Shown here in pieces: positions 11,828 to 20,149 of a stretch of DNA of 64,000 nt; position 1 is the stretch's first letter, and each line of letters opens with the position of its first letter. The position numbers and the translations under genes were made by a program. Under the pieces are notes generated by a model. It searched no databases and had not been told where the DNA came from. It worked only from the letters and a program-made list of their open reading frames with translations. The DNA comes from Betaproteobacteria bacterium (GTDB taxonomy: Bacteria; Pseudomonadota; Gammaproteobacteria; Burkholderiales; CAIKXV01), in assembly GCA_947458265.1 (NCBI GenBank), contig CANGYF010000005.1, forward strand, positions 229,228 through 293,227, read 5' to 3'.

Positions 11828-12886
11828 TCAGTCCGTCCGGCGCGACAGCAGCATCGCATCTCCGTAGCTGAAAAACCGGTAGCGCTGCGCGACCGCATGC
11901 GCATAGGCCTGCCGTATCGGGTCGACCCCGGCAAAGGCCGACACCAGCATCAGCAGCGTCGACTTCGGCAGGTGGAAGTTGGTGACCATGCGGTCGACCA
12001 CCCGGAACCGGAAGCCGGGCATGATGAACAGGTCGGTCTCGCCGCTGGACGCGACCAGTGAACCGTCCGCCGAACGCGCGGCGACGCTCTCCAGCGTGCG
12101 CACCACCGTGGTGCCGACCGCGATGACCCGGCCGCCGGCCGCGCGCGTGGCGGCGATGGCATCGACGGTCGCCTGCGGCAGCGACCAGGCCTCGTGGTGC
12201 ATGACATGCTTCGACAGGTCATCGTCGCGCACCGGCTGGAAGGTCCCGGCGCCGATGTGCAGCGTCAGGAACGCCCGGCGCACGCCACGCGCCTCGAGTG
12301 CCGCCAGCAGCGCCGCATCGAAGTGCAGTCCGGCGGTGGACGCCGCCACTGCACCCGGCTCGCGCGCGAACACCGTCTGGTAGCGCGATGCGTCCATCAG
12401 CTCCGGCTTGCGCTCGATGTAGGGTGGCAGCGGGATCTCGCCATGGCGTTCGAGCACGTCCAGCACACGCGTGCCGGCGTCGAATGCAAGCAGGAACAGC
12501 GCATCGCGGCGTTCGACCATCGTCGCCCGTACCGGATCTGCATCGTCGCCGAACAGGAGCACCATGCCCGGCCTGGGCGACTTGCTCGCTCGCAGGTGCA
12601 CCAGCGCGCGGTCATCCGACAGCACCCGTTCGACCAGCACCTCAACCCGGCCGCCGGTGGCCTTGCTGCCGAACAGGCGCGCCTTGATCACCCGGGTGTC
12701 GTTGAACACCAGCAGGTCGCCGGGCTCGAGCAGCGACGGCAGTTCGGTAAACGAACGGTCGGCCAGCGCCGTGTGCTGGCCAGCAGGGCCGCCAACGCAC
12801 AGCAGCCGGCTCGCGCCGCGCACGTCCGGCGGCGTCTGGGCGATCAGTTCAGGGGGCAGCGGGTAGTCGAAGTCGGAGAGTCGCAT
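11828..12886 (-). CDS. queA: S-adenosylmethionine:tRNA ribosyltransferase-isomerase
   Basis: 352-residue enzyme that transfers the ribosyl moiety of SAM to preQ1 in tRNA, making epoxyqueuosine. The N-terminus ([15 protein letters not shown]), the [15 protein letters not shown] motif, the [12 protein letters not shown] motif and the C-terminal [15 protein letters not shown] and [12 protein letters not shown] segments are diagnostic. Length agrees with E. coli QueA (~356). It is the first gene of the queA-tgt-yajC-secD-secF block and reads away from the tRNA-Leu gene. Confidence 0.97.
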   Translation of the reverse strand: MRLSDFDYPLPPELIAQTPPDVRGASRLLCVGGPAGQHTALADRSFTELPSLLEPGDLLVFNDTRVIKARLFGSKATGGRVEVLVERVLSDDRALVHLRASKSPRPGMVLLFGDDADPVRATMVERRDALFLLAFDAGTRVLDVLERHGEIPLPPYIERKPELMDASRYQTVFAREPGAVAASTAGLHFDAALLAALEARGVRRAFLTLHIGAGTFQPVRDDDLSKHVMHHEAWSLPQATVDAIAATRAAGGRVIAVGTTVVRTLESVAARSADGSLVASSGETDLFIMPGFRFRVVDRMVTNFHLPKSTLLMLVSAFAGVDPIRQAYAHAVAQRYRFFSYGDAMLLSRRTD

Positions 12887-12943
12887 GCGCGGGGTTTAGC
12901 ACACCCGGCCGCCGGATGCTGGCGTTGCGCCGTCGTTCGGGCG

Positions 12944-12973
12944 TTGCCGCGGGTACCGATGCTCGGCGATAAT
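12944..12973 (+). promoter_or_regulatory. Probable sigma-70 promoter of tRNA-Leu
   Basis: TTGCCG (12944-12949) and GATAAT (12968-12973) are separated by 18 bp and would start transcription about seven bases before the mature tRNA 5' end. The cyclic-nucleotide-binding gene begins within ~27 bp of the tRNA 3' end, so it is probably on the same transcript. Confidence 0.6.
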
Positions 12974-12986
12974 GTCCGGCTTCCCT

Positions 12987-13073
12987 GCCGGGATGGCGGA
13001 ACTGGTAGACGCACCGGACTCAAAATCCGGCGGTGGTGACATCGTGGGGGTTCGATTCCCCCTCCCGGCACCA
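12987..13073 (+). tRNA. tRNA-Leu (anticodon CAA)
   Basis: 87-nt class II tRNA with encoded CCA. The acceptor stem pairs GCCGGGA (12987-12993) with TCCCGGC (13063-13069), followed by discriminator A and CCA (13071-13073). The anticodon stem CCGGA/TCCGG (13014-13018, 13026-13030) encloses loop CTCAAAA with anticodon CAA at 13021-13023. A long variable arm and the T-loop TTCGATTCC are present. It reads UUG codons. No integrase or duplicated 3' end is nearby, so there is no sign of use as an attachment site. Confidence 0.97.
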
Positions 13074-13099
13074 GGCTCATGCTCGAAAAGGTGCGCTGA

Positions 13100-13534
13100 A
13101 TTTCCTACACATCGCTGTCACTGTTCGCGGATCTCTCCCGGCGCGAGCTGCAGGTGCTGCAGGGTGCGCTGCACCTGCGTGAGTACCTGCCCGGCGAGGT
13201 GATCTTCGACGAAGGCGACAAGGGCAGCGCGCTCTACATCGTGCGCACCGGCAGCGTGCTGATCTGCCGCCAGGGCAGACCGGACAACCCGATCGCCACC
13301 CTCGGTGCGGGCAGCTTCTTCGGCGAGCTTGCGCTGCTCGACAGCGCCCCCCGCGCGGCGCAGGCGCGTGCACTGGAGCCCTCCACGCTCGAGGTGTTTT
13401 TCGGCAGCGACTTCATCTCGCTGCTCGAAACCGAAACCAGGCTCTCGACCAAGATCCTGCTGCAGCTGTCGCGCCACCTCGGCCAGCGCCTGCGTGGCAC
13501 GCTTCTCGGGCAGAGCACCGAACAGCACCTGTGA
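13100..13534 (+). CDS. Cyclic nucleotide-binding domain protein with a non-canonical or disrupted start
   Basis: A CNMP/Crp-like effector domain of up to 144 residues without a DNA-binding domain. The cyclic-nucleotide fold is clear: YLPGEVIFDEGD, ALYIVRTGSV, and the phosphate-binding-cassette-like FFGELALLDSAPRAAQARA. The conserved N-terminal helix (SLSLFADLSRRELQVLQ) lies upstream of the first in-frame GTG (13154) and is preceded by an in-frame TGA at 13097. Candidate starts are therefore ATT 13100, with AAGGTG six bases upstream, or GTG 13154, which would delete part of the domain. A one-base frameshift is a third possibility: in the adjacent frame CTG-AAT-TTC-CTA (LNFL) would lead into TSLSLF. 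The stop overlaps the next gene (GTGA). Confidence 0.7.
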   Translation: MSYTSLSLFADLSRRELQVLQGALHLREYLPGEVIFDEGDKGSALYIVRTGSVLICRQGRPDNPIATLGAGSFFGELALLDSAPRAAQARALEPSTLEVFFGSDFISLLETETRLSTKILLQLSRHLGQRLRGTLLGQSTEQHL

Positions 13535-14685
13535 GCGCCGTCGACGGCAGCAGCGGGCAGCCACGGCCGGGCGACGCCACGTCAGGTCCCGGCCCGGTCG
13601 CCTGGGTGGGCATCTTCAGCGCGACCTGCCTGCTGCTCGTGGCGCTCAACCAGATCCTGTGGCTGGTAGTGCCGTCGCTGATGGCGCTCGTCCTGTCCTA
13701 CGCACTCCATCCGGTCATGCGGCGGCTTATGTACGCGGGCATGGCGCGCCAGAGCGCGGCCGCGCTGGTGACCTTCGCCTTTCTTCTGATGCTCGGCGGG
13801 GCGGCGCTCGCGCTGTTTGCGTGGGCCGGCGCGCAGGCCGGTGACTGGCAGGCCGGCATCGAGCGCTACCTGCGCGGGGGCGTGCGGTTCCTCGAGCATA
13901 CGCTCGCCGAGCTCGAGGCACGCTGGTCGATGCTCGCCCGCGCCCAACTGTCGACCGGCGTCACCACCTGGCTCAACGAGTTCTCCGACACCTTCGTGGA
14001 GCGGCAGGCACATCCGCTGGCGGTGTCCTTGCTGACCTGGCTGCCCGCCGCGCTGCTGGGCCCGTTCTTCACGTTCTTCCTGCTGCGCGACGGCAACCGC
14101 TTCCACGGCATGATCGCCCGTGCGGTGCCCAACGCCTACTTCGAAAAGACGCTCGACCTGCTGCACGAGATGCACCAGACCGGCCGTGCATACTGCACCG
14201 GCCTGGTGAAGCTTGCCGCGCTCGACACGCTGGCGCTGGGCATCGGCCTGTGGCTGCTGGGGCTGCCGGGCGCATGGCTGCTTGCGCTGATCGCCGCCAT
14301 CCTCGCCTGGGTGCCGTTCGTCGGCTCGATCGCGGGGTGCCTGCTGGTGGTGCTGGTCGCCGCGACCGACTTTCCGCAGGATCCCGCGATGGCCTACTGG
14401 GCGGTCGCGCTGTTCCTGTTCGTGCGCCTGCTGGACGACTTCGTGTTCCTGCCCGCGACGGTGGGCCGCAGCCTCAACCTGCATCCGCTGGTATCCGTGC
14501 TGATGCTGTTTGTCGGCGGCGCAGTGGCCGGCGTGCCCGGCCTCGCGCTGGTGCTGCCGCTGCTCGGCGTGGCGACGGTGGTCGGGACTGCGATCGGTGA
14601 AATCCTCACCGACCGCAGGCTGCGCGCGCGGCACGCGCATGCACGGCGATTGCGGGCGGAACGCGCGTCTGCGGATCTCGTCTAG
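13531..14685 (+). CDS. AI-2E family transporter (PerM/YdiK-like permease)
   Basis: 384-residue integral membrane protein of the AI-2 exporter superfamily. Two TM helices near the N-terminus (residues ~23-70 and 75-100) are followed by an amphipathic central region and then several helices. The family motif appears as LLGPFFTFFLLRDG, and the C-terminal segment contains the LDDFVFLPATVGRSLNLHPLVSVLMLFVGGAVAG signature region. The GTG start overlaps the stop of the upstream cyclic-nucleotide-binding gene by four bases, so the two are coupled; this suggests nucleotide-dependent or redox control of transport, but that is inference. The substrate is unknown. Confidence 0.87.
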   Translation: MSAVDGSSGQPRPGDATSGPGPVAWVGIFSATCLLLVALNQILWLVVPSLMALVLSYALHPVMRRLMYAGMARQSAAALVTFAFLLMLGGAALALFAWAGAQAGDWQAGIERYLRGGVRFLEHTLAELEARWSMLARAQLSTGVTTWLNEFSDTFVERQAHPLAVSLLTWLPAALLGPFFTFFLLRDGNRFHGMIARAVPNAYFEKTLDLLHEMHQTGRAYCTGLVKLAALDTLALGIGLWLLGLPGAWLLALIAAILAWVPFVGSIAGCLLVVLVAATDFPQDPAMAYWAVALFLFVRLLDDFVFLPATVGRSLNLHPLVSVLMLFVGGAVAGVPGLALVLPLLGVATVVGTAIGEILTDRRLRARHAHARRLRAERASADLV

Positions 14686-14746
14686 CCTGTCCCGGTTTCC
14701 GCCTTTCGATCAACCAGCCAACCCACGTCAGTCACAGGGCAAGCCC

Positions 14747-15619
14747 ATGAAACCAGCATTCCGCCAGTTGCACCCCCTGTTTGCCGCAGAGGTCGAAGGC
14801 ATCGATCTCATGCAGCTGCACGATCCGGAAACCCTGGCCGCGCTGCGCGCGGGCATGGACCAGTACGGCGTGCTCGTGTTTCGCGACCAGTCGTTCACCG
14901 ACGCGGGCCAGCTGGCCTTCGCACAGCGCTTCGATGGTGTGCTGCATTCGAAGACCGGCATTTCCGCGCTGGGTCGCAATCGCCTGAACAACGAGGCCCT
15001 CTCCGACATCTCCAACGTCGACGAGGAAGGAAGGATCCGCCAGACCGACGACCGGCGGCGGATGTACTCGCTGGCCAACCGGCTCTGGCATACCGACGCG
15101 TCGTTCCAGGATCCGCCCGGCCGCTACTCGATGCTCTCCGCCCGCGTGGTGCCGCCCGCCGATGCCGACACCGAGTTCGCCGACATGAGGGCCGCCCACG
15201 AGGCGCTCGACGCGAAGACCCGCGCGCAGGTCGATGGGTTGCACGTGCACCACTCGATCGCCTACTCGCGCCAGACGCTCGGCTTCGAGTTCTCGGCCGA
15301 GGAACTGGAGGCCCTCAAGGGCGCGATCCATCCGCTGGTACGCACCAACCCGCGTACCGGGCGCCGGTCGCTCTACCTGGCCTCCCATGCGACCCGCGTC
15401 GTCGAGATGCCGGTCCCCGAAGGTCGCCTGCTGCTGCGCGACCTGATGGACCACGCCACCCAGCGTACGTTCGTGCACGCCCATGCATGGCGCGCCGGCG
15501 ACCTGGTGATCTGGGACAACCTCGCGACCATGCATCGCGGGCGGCCCTTCGACGATGGTGTACATCGGCGCGAGCTTCGACGGGTGACCACGCTGGACAT
15601 CGCGGCCGAACCGGCGTAG
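14747..15619 (+). CDS. TauD/TfdA family Fe(II)/2-oxoglutarate-dependent dioxygenase
   Basis: 290-residue dioxygenase. The iron ligands are visible as WHTD (about residues 114-117) and the distal His of NLATMHRG near residue 263; the C-terminal Arg pair around RRELRRVTT binds 2-oxoglutarate. The segment YGVLVFRDQSFTD near residue 40 and DMRAAHEALD are typical of the TfdA/alpha-ketoglutarate-dependent 2,4-D dioxygenase-like branch. Members hydroxylate sulfonates, aryloxyalkanoates, carnitine precursors and many others, so the substrate is open. The ATG at 14747 gives the standard N-terminus; an earlier in-frame ATG would overlap the permease gene. Confidence 0.88.
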   Translation: MKPAFRQLHPLFAAEVEGIDLMQLHDPETLAALRAGMDQYGVLVFRDQSFTDAGQLAFAQRFDGVLHSKTGISALGRNRLNNEALSDISNVDEEGRIRQTDDRRRMYSLANRLWHTDASFQDPPGRYSMLSARVVPPADADTEFADMRAAHEALDAKTRAQVDGLHVHHSIAYSRQTLGFEFSAEELEALKGAIHPLVRTNPRTGRRSLYLASHATRVVEMPVPEGRLLLRDLMDHATQRTFVHAHAWRAGDLVIWDNLATMHRGRPFDDGVHRRELRRVTTLDIAAEPA

Positions 15620-15777
15620 CCGGGCGCATCCGCAGGAGCCGGTTCGACCGCTGGACGGCACTACAGATGTGCCGCCACCGGCCGATAAGGATGTATCTTC
15701 GTTCTGCTTCGATCCATCGCCAGAACCCTGCGGTCACCGACGGCGCGCAAGAACGGCTTCCCCACCCAGGAGTGAAC

Positions 15778-15930
15778 ATGGGCATGCCCGGCTCGTTGAA
15801 CGTGCAACGCCTGCAAGGCAGCCTTCCCGAAACGCCTGTGGCTGTCTTCGGGCATCCGGTCGCCGCCTCCATCGCCGTGCTGTCCGAAGTCGCAGGCCTC
15901 GTGGGAGGCGGCGCGACATGGCGCGGGTGA
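15778..15930 (+). CDS. Small ORF (50 aa) coupled to the GGDEF-EAL gene
   Basis: A 50-residue ORF starting at an ATG with AGGAG six bases upstream, a better ribosome-binding site than that of the following gene. Its end overlaps the start of the GGDEF-EAL gene (ATG at 15918, stop at 15928-15930). The product (MGMPGSLNVQRLQGSLPETP, then a small-residue and hydrophobic stretch with VAASIAVLSEVAGLVGGG) has no domain I recognise. It could be a leader peptide that delivers ribosomes to the downstream gene, a real small protein, or the misread N-terminus of the big protein. The 158 bp before it contain only a weak GGCAC/GTGCC hairpin at 15657-15673. Confidence 0.45.
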   Translation: MGMPGSLNVQRLQGSLPETPVAVFGHPVAASIAVLSEVAGLVGGGATWRG

Positions 15931-18407
15931 CCCGCAGGGTCACCGAAGCCGATGCGCAGGCCGCCCGGCAGCCGCTGCCAGTCACGGTCGTCCATCTGGA
16001 CGCGCAGGGACGCATCCTCGGCGTGCTCGAAGACCGGATGGGACTCGTGCGCTCGGGCTGCCTGGATGGACAGACGCCCTTCTCGCATTCGCTGACCACG
16101 CAACACAGCGCCCTCTGGGAGATGACCCAGTGGCCCGCCCTGTGCGCCAGCGGGCAGCTCGACGAGGCGCTGCTGGAGTTCCACGGTGGCGACGGGGAGC
16201 CGATAGCCGTTGTGTCCTACTGGCGCCGCGACACGGAGGCCGCAACGCCCCGCGTGGTGGGCATGCTGGCGCCCGGCAGCGAGCGTCAGCAGCTGATGCT
16301 GCAGTTGCGCGGCTCCCAGGAAAGCCTGGGCGCGATGCCTGCGGCGGTGCTCCAGATCGGCACCACGGAGACGGGCCAACTCGTGCTGCCCTACGCCGTC
16401 GGTGCGCTGCGGGAACTGGCAGGTGTCAGCTGCTCCATGGTGTGCCGCGCCCCGGAAACACTGCTCGATGCGCTCTCCCCCGAGAGCCGCGACCGGCTGA
16501 TGCAGCGACTGCTGCACACGCCGCCGACACTGCAGGCCTTCACCGAAGTGATCGCGCCGCTGCACCAGCCGGATCGACGGCTGCAACTGTCGGCGAGCCG
16601 GCCGCTCGATGCCAGTATCTGGCACTGCGTGGTCACGGACGTGAGCGACCGGGAGCAGTTGCAGGCCGAACTCAGGCGTCTGGCCACCACCGACGACCTG
16701 ACGCGGCTGGCCAACCGGCGGGCCCTGCTGTCCGCGCTTGCAGAGCGGCTGGCCGTGACCCGGCAACTGGCGATCTGCTACATGGATTGCGACCGGTTCA
16801 AGCAGATCAACGACAGCCTGGGCCATTCGGTCGGCGATTCGCTGCTGCAGCAGGTGGCGATACGCCTGCGCAGCCAGCTGTGCTCGGCCGACGGAATCGT
16901 GAGCCTGGGGTACGACCTCGAGGATCCGGTCGCAGCACGGCTGGGCGGGGACGAGTTCGTCGTGCTCGCCACCGGCATCGACAGCGCGGCAGCCGCCGGC
17001 GCCCTGGCGCAGCGGCTCTTGGACGCCGCCGCCCAGCCATACGTGATCGGTGGGGTCGAACTCGTCATCACGGTCAGCATGGGGGTGGCGATCCCCGGTG
17101 CCGACAGCACGCCGGAGCAGTTGCTGCGGGATGCGGACACCGCCATGTACGAAGCCAAGCGGTTGGGGCGAGGCAGATGGGCCCTGTTCGAACCGCAGAT
17201 GCAGCACAGCGCAGCCGGCGCCCTGTCGCTCGAACTCGATCTTCGACAGGCGCTTGCCGCCGGCCACATCCGGGCGGCGTTCCAGCCCATCGTCGAGATC
17301 GACTCGGGCCGCATCCGGGGATTCGAGGCGCTCGCGCGCTGGCGCCACCCCGTGCGCGGGGAGGTGAGTCCGGCGCAGTTCATCGCGGTGGCCGAGGAGA
17401 GCGGCCAGATCGGCGTGCTTGGCCAGGCCATCCTGGAGCAGGCCTGCCAGGCGCTCGCGGGGTGGCGACGCGCGGGACTGGCCGGACAGTTGCGCATGTC
17501 CGTCAACCTGAGCCGGGCACAGTTGCTGGCCGAGGACCTGCCCCGGCGCATCGACGAGGTGCTGAAGCGCTGCGGGCTGCCCGCCGACGCCCTGCAGCTC
17601 GAAGTGACCGAGACCATGGCCATGGAGATCAGCGGCCTGGGACAGGCCCTGGAGCGGCTTCGCACGCTGGGCGTGCGCCTGTCGCTCGACGACTTCGGCA
17701 CCGGGCACTCATCGCTGGCGGCGCTGCACCAGCTGCCGGTGCAGCAGGTCAAGATCGACCGCAGCTTCGTGAACGAGCTCGGGGAAAGTCCCTACCACCG
17801 CGCCGTGGTGCAGGCGGCACTGCACGTGGCGGCCGCCCTCAGGCTCGATGTCGTCGCGGAAGGTGTCGAGACCGTCGAGCAGGCCGCGGCGCTCGAGGGG
17901 CTGGGATGCCGGCTGGCCCAGGGCTGGTTGTACGCGAAAGCCGTGGAGGCGGACCAGGCCATGGCCCTGCTCGACCGTTGCCTGCTTCCCGCCGCGGCAC
18001 AGGCGGCACAGCCGCAACCTGTCGCCGCGCCCGACTACCAGGTCATCATCACCGATGCGCAGGGCCTGACCACCCATGTGAATGCCGCCTTCACGCGCAG
18101 CACCGGCTACAGCATCGAGGACATGCTGGGCATGACGCCCGGTGCCGTGCTGCAGGGGCCGCTGTCCTCGGCGGAGGTCATCGCGTCGATGCGGCGCAGC
18201 GTGCAGGCCTGCGAGCCCGCCCGCGGACTGGAGATCGTGAACTATCGCAAGGACGGCACGCCCTTCCTGGCGTCGATCGACATCGAACCGGTGATACTCG
18301 ACGGCAAGCTGTGCGCGTTCATGAGCGTCCAGTCCGAAATGACCGAGCCCTCGCTCGCCCGTCAGCGGCTGGCGAAACTGCGGCAGGGCAAGGGCGCGGC
18401 CGCGTGA
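15918..18407 (+). CDS. GGDEF-EAL cyclic-di-GMP protein with C-terminal PAS domain
   Basis: 829 residues. Order: a PAS-like N-terminal sensory region (to ~270), a GGDEF domain with intact GGDEF at 343-347, an EAL domain with EAL at 470-472, and a PAS domain from about 707 to 805. The inhibitory I-site Arg is missing (DLED where RxxD is usual). In the EAL domain, SVNLSRAQL, EVTETM, LDDFGTGHSS, VKIDRSF and AEGVET are intact, so phosphodiesterase activity is likely; cyclase activity is possible. The terminal PAS resembles LOV-type sequences (LQGP...NYRKDGTPF) but has Gly where the flavin-reactive Cys would be. The start at 15918 overlaps the small upstream ORF; an in-frame extension upstream is Arg-rich shadow sequence. 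Confidence 0.92.
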   Translation: MARVTRRVTEADAQAARQPLPVTVVHLDAQGRILGVLEDRMGLVRSGCLDGQTPFSHSLTTQHSALWEMTQWPALCASGQLDEALLEFHGGDGEPIAVVSYWRRDTEAATPRVVGMLAPGSERQQLMLQLRGSQESLGAMPAAVLQIGTTETGQLVLPYAVGALRELAGVSCSMVCRAPETLLDALSPESRDRLMQRLLHTPPTLQAFTEVIAPLHQPDRRLQLSASRPLDASIWHCVVTDVSDREQLQAELRRLATTDDLTRLANRRALLSALAERLAVTRQLAICYMDCDRFKQINDSLGHSVGDSLLQQVAIRLRSQLCSADGIVSLGYDLEDPVAARLGGDEFVVLATGIDSAAAAGALAQRLLDAAAQPYVIGGVELVITVSMGVAIPGADSTPEQLLRDADTAMYEAKRLGRGRWALFEPQMQHSAAGALSLELDLRQALAAGHIRAAFQPIVEIDSGRIRGFEALARWRHPVRGEVSPAQFIAVAEESGQIGVLGQAILEQACQALAGWRRAGLAGQLRMSVNLSRAQLLAEDLPRRIDEVLKRCGLPADALQLEVTETMAMEISGLGQALERLRTLGVRLSLDDFGTGHSSLAALHQLPVQQVKIDRSFVNELGESPYHRAVVQAALHVAAALRLDVVAEGVETVEQAAALEGLGCRLAQGWLYAKAVEADQAMALLDRCLLPAAAQAAQPQPVAAPDYQVIITDAQGLTTHVNAAFTRSTGYSIEDMLGMTPGAVLQGPLSSAEVIASMRRSVQACEPARGLEIVNYRKDGTPFLASIDIEPVILDGKLCAFMSVQSEMTEPSLARQRLAKLRQGKGAAA

Positions 18408-18451
18408 CCGGACGAGCGGCGTAGAATCCTGTTCTCATCCGGGCAGGGATC

Positions 18452-19105
18452 ATGAGCGACGACCATCACCACCCACACGATCACGACCACGGCAGCGACA
18501 GCGCCCACGACCGCCCGCTGTCCGGCCCTGCACTGCGCGTGAAGGCACTGGAATCGCTGCTCGCCGAGAAGGGTCTGATCGACCCGAAGACGCTCGACGA
18601 GATCGTCGATACCTACGAGCACCGGGTCGGCCCGCGCAACGGCGCGCGCATCGTCGCCCGCGCCTGGACCGATCCCGCCTACCGGCAACGGCTGCTGGCC
18701 AACGCGACCGAGGCGATCGCCGAGTTCGGTTTCATCGAGTCGCACGCCGAGGACATGGTCGCGGTGGAGAACACGCCGCAGGTGCGCAACCTGGTGGTGT
18801 GCACGCTGTGCTCCTGCTACCCATGGCCGGTGCTCGGCCTGCCCCCCGCCTGGTACAAGTCGGATGCCTACCGCGCCCGTGCGGTGCTCGACCCGCGCGG
18901 CGTGCTGAAGGCGTTCGGCCAGGACATCCCGGAGGACATCGAGGTCCGGGTCTGGGATTCCACCGCCGAGATGCGCTATCTGGTGCTGCCCGAACGCCCT
19001 GCTGGCACCGAGGGCTGGAACGAGGAGCAGCTGGCGTCGATCGTCACCCGTGACTCGATGGTCGGCGTCGGCACGGTCATCCTTCCTGCGGGTGCTGGCG
19101 CATGA
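18452..19105 (+). CDS. nthA: Nitrile hydratase subunit alpha, cobalt type
   Basis: 217-residue alpha subunit of nitrile hydratase, which hydrates nitriles to amides. The metal-binding claw is [10 protein letters not shown] with C117, C120 and C122; the Thr between the first two cysteines marks the cobalt rather than the iron type. The cysteines are normally oxidised to sulfinic/sulfenic acids in the active enzyme. The N-terminus is unusually His/Asp-rich ([12 protein letters not shown]). The gene overlaps nthB by four bases (ATGA) and starts an operon with the beta subunit and accessory protein; a TAGAAT at 18422-18427 could be a -10 element. No amidase gene lies beside it. Confidence 0.95.
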   Translation: MSDDHHHPHDHDHGSDSAHDRPLSGPALRVKALESLLAEKGLIDPKTLDEIVDTYEHRVGPRNGARIVARAWTDPAYRQRLLANATEAIAEFGFIESHAEDMVAVENTPQVRNLVVCTLCSCYPWPVLGLPPAWYKSDAYRARAVLDPRGVLKAFGQDIPEDIEVRVWDSTAEMRYLVLPERPAGTEGWNEEQLASIVTRDSMVGVGTVILPAGAGA

Positions 19106-19761
19106 ACAGCATCCACGACATGGGCGGCATGCACGGCATGGGCCCACTGGTCATCGAGCATGATGACCACGTCTTCCATGAATACTGGCACGGGCGCGTG
19201 TTCGCGCTGCGCATGGCCTGCGCCTTCCATCGCCGCTACAACGGCGACATGGGACGCTACGCGCGGGAACGGATGCCACCGGCGGAGTTCCTCGCGGCGA
19301 GCTACTACGAGCGGGCGCTGTACGCGCTGGAGCGGGTGCTCGTGGAGAGCGGCATGATCGACGAGGCGGAACTGGCCGACGGCCGGCCGGCATCGCCCGA
19401 CCGTGCCTCTGCCAACCTGCGGCCGGAGCAGGTCGCTGCCATCGTGCGTACCCGGCGCCGCACGCGGATGGACGAGGTCGAGGTCGCGCCCAGGTTCAGC
19501 GTCGGCGATGCGGTGCTCACCCGCAACTTCCAGCCGGAAGGCCATACCCGCCTTCCGCGCTACGCCCGCGGCCGGCGCGGCGTGGTGCAGCGCGACCATG
19601 GCGTGTTCTCGTTTGCCGACAGCAATGCGATGACCCGCGACCGCAAGCCGCAGCATATGTACAGCGTGCGCTTCGCGGCGACCGAACTCTGGGGCGAGGC
19701 GGCTGCGCCGCGCGACACCGTCTGCCTGGACCTCTGGGATGACTATCTCCTGCCCGCCTGA
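19102..19761 (+). CDS. nthB: Nitrile hydratase subunit beta
   Basis: 219-residue beta subunit. The N-terminus [15 protein letters not shown] is the family signature and forms the intersubunit arm; the C-terminal SH3-like barrel ([31 protein letters not shown] ... LWDDYLLPA) is complete and carries the Arg residues that contact the claw of the alpha subunit. It is slightly shorter than many beta subunits (~225-235). It overlaps nthA by four bases and the accessory gene by 23 bases, showing tight translational coupling. Confidence 0.95.
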   Translation: MNSIHDMGGMHGMGPLVIEHDDHVFHEYWHGRVFALRMACAFHRRYNGDMGRYARERMPPAEFLAASYYERALYALERVLVESGMIDEAELADGRPASPDRASANLRPEQVAAIVRTRRRTRMDEVEVAPRFSVGDAVLTRNFQPEGHTRLPRYARGRRGVVQRDHGVFSFADSNAMTRDRKPQHMYSVRFAATELWGEAAAPRDTVCLDLWDDYLLPA

Positions 19762-20122
19762 GGCGGACCGTACCGTCGACCTGACCGCCCTGCCCGCCCT
19801 TCCGCGCGACGATGCAGGCCCGGTGTTCCGGGCGCCCTGGGAGGCGCAGGCGTTCGCGATGACCCTGGAACTGCATCGCCGCGGTGTATTCACCTGGCCC
19901 GAGTGGGCCGGCACGCTGGCCGAAGAGATCGCCCGGGCAAAGGCGCACGATGCGTGGGACGACGGCAGCCACTACTACGAACGCTGGCTGGCTGCCCTCG
20001 AAGCCCTGGTCGCGCGCAAGCAGGTGGTCGGCACCGCCGACCTGTCCCAGCGGGTCGACGAGTGGGACCGTGCGGCCCGGGCAACGCCGCACGGCCAGCC
20101 GGTCTTGCTGCCGCAGCGCTGA
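19739..20122 (+). CDS. Nitrile hydratase accessory (activator) protein
   Basis: 127-residue metallochaperone-like activator of the P14K/NhlE type, needed for cobalt insertion through alpha-subunit exchange. Hallmarks are PVFRAPWEAQAFAMTLELHRRGVFTWPEW (residues ~28-56) and YYERWLAALEALVARK. The family resembles the beta-subunit N-terminal domain. Its start overlaps the nthB 3' end by 23 bases. The gene ends 27 bp before the stop of the convergent downstream gene; a short GGCCC/GGGCC repeat (20146-20160) between them could act as a weak terminator. Confidence 0.92.
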   Translation: MTISCPPEADRTVDLTALPALPRDDAGPVFRAPWEAQAFAMTLELHRRGVFTWPEWAGTLAEEIARAKAHDAWDDGSHYYERWLAALEALVARKQVVGTADLSQRVDEWDRAARATPHGQPVLLPQR

Positions 20123-20149
20123 GCGGCCGACGCCCCTGCCGCAATGGCC

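Noticed and set aside
12987..13073. tRNA-Leu as an integration site of a mobile element
   Set aside because: No integrase, no duplicated tRNA 3' end and no change of composition on either side.
15315..17708. 797-codon open frame on the minus strand
   Set aside because: Antisense to the GGDEF-EAL gene and its neighbours, with shadow-like composition.
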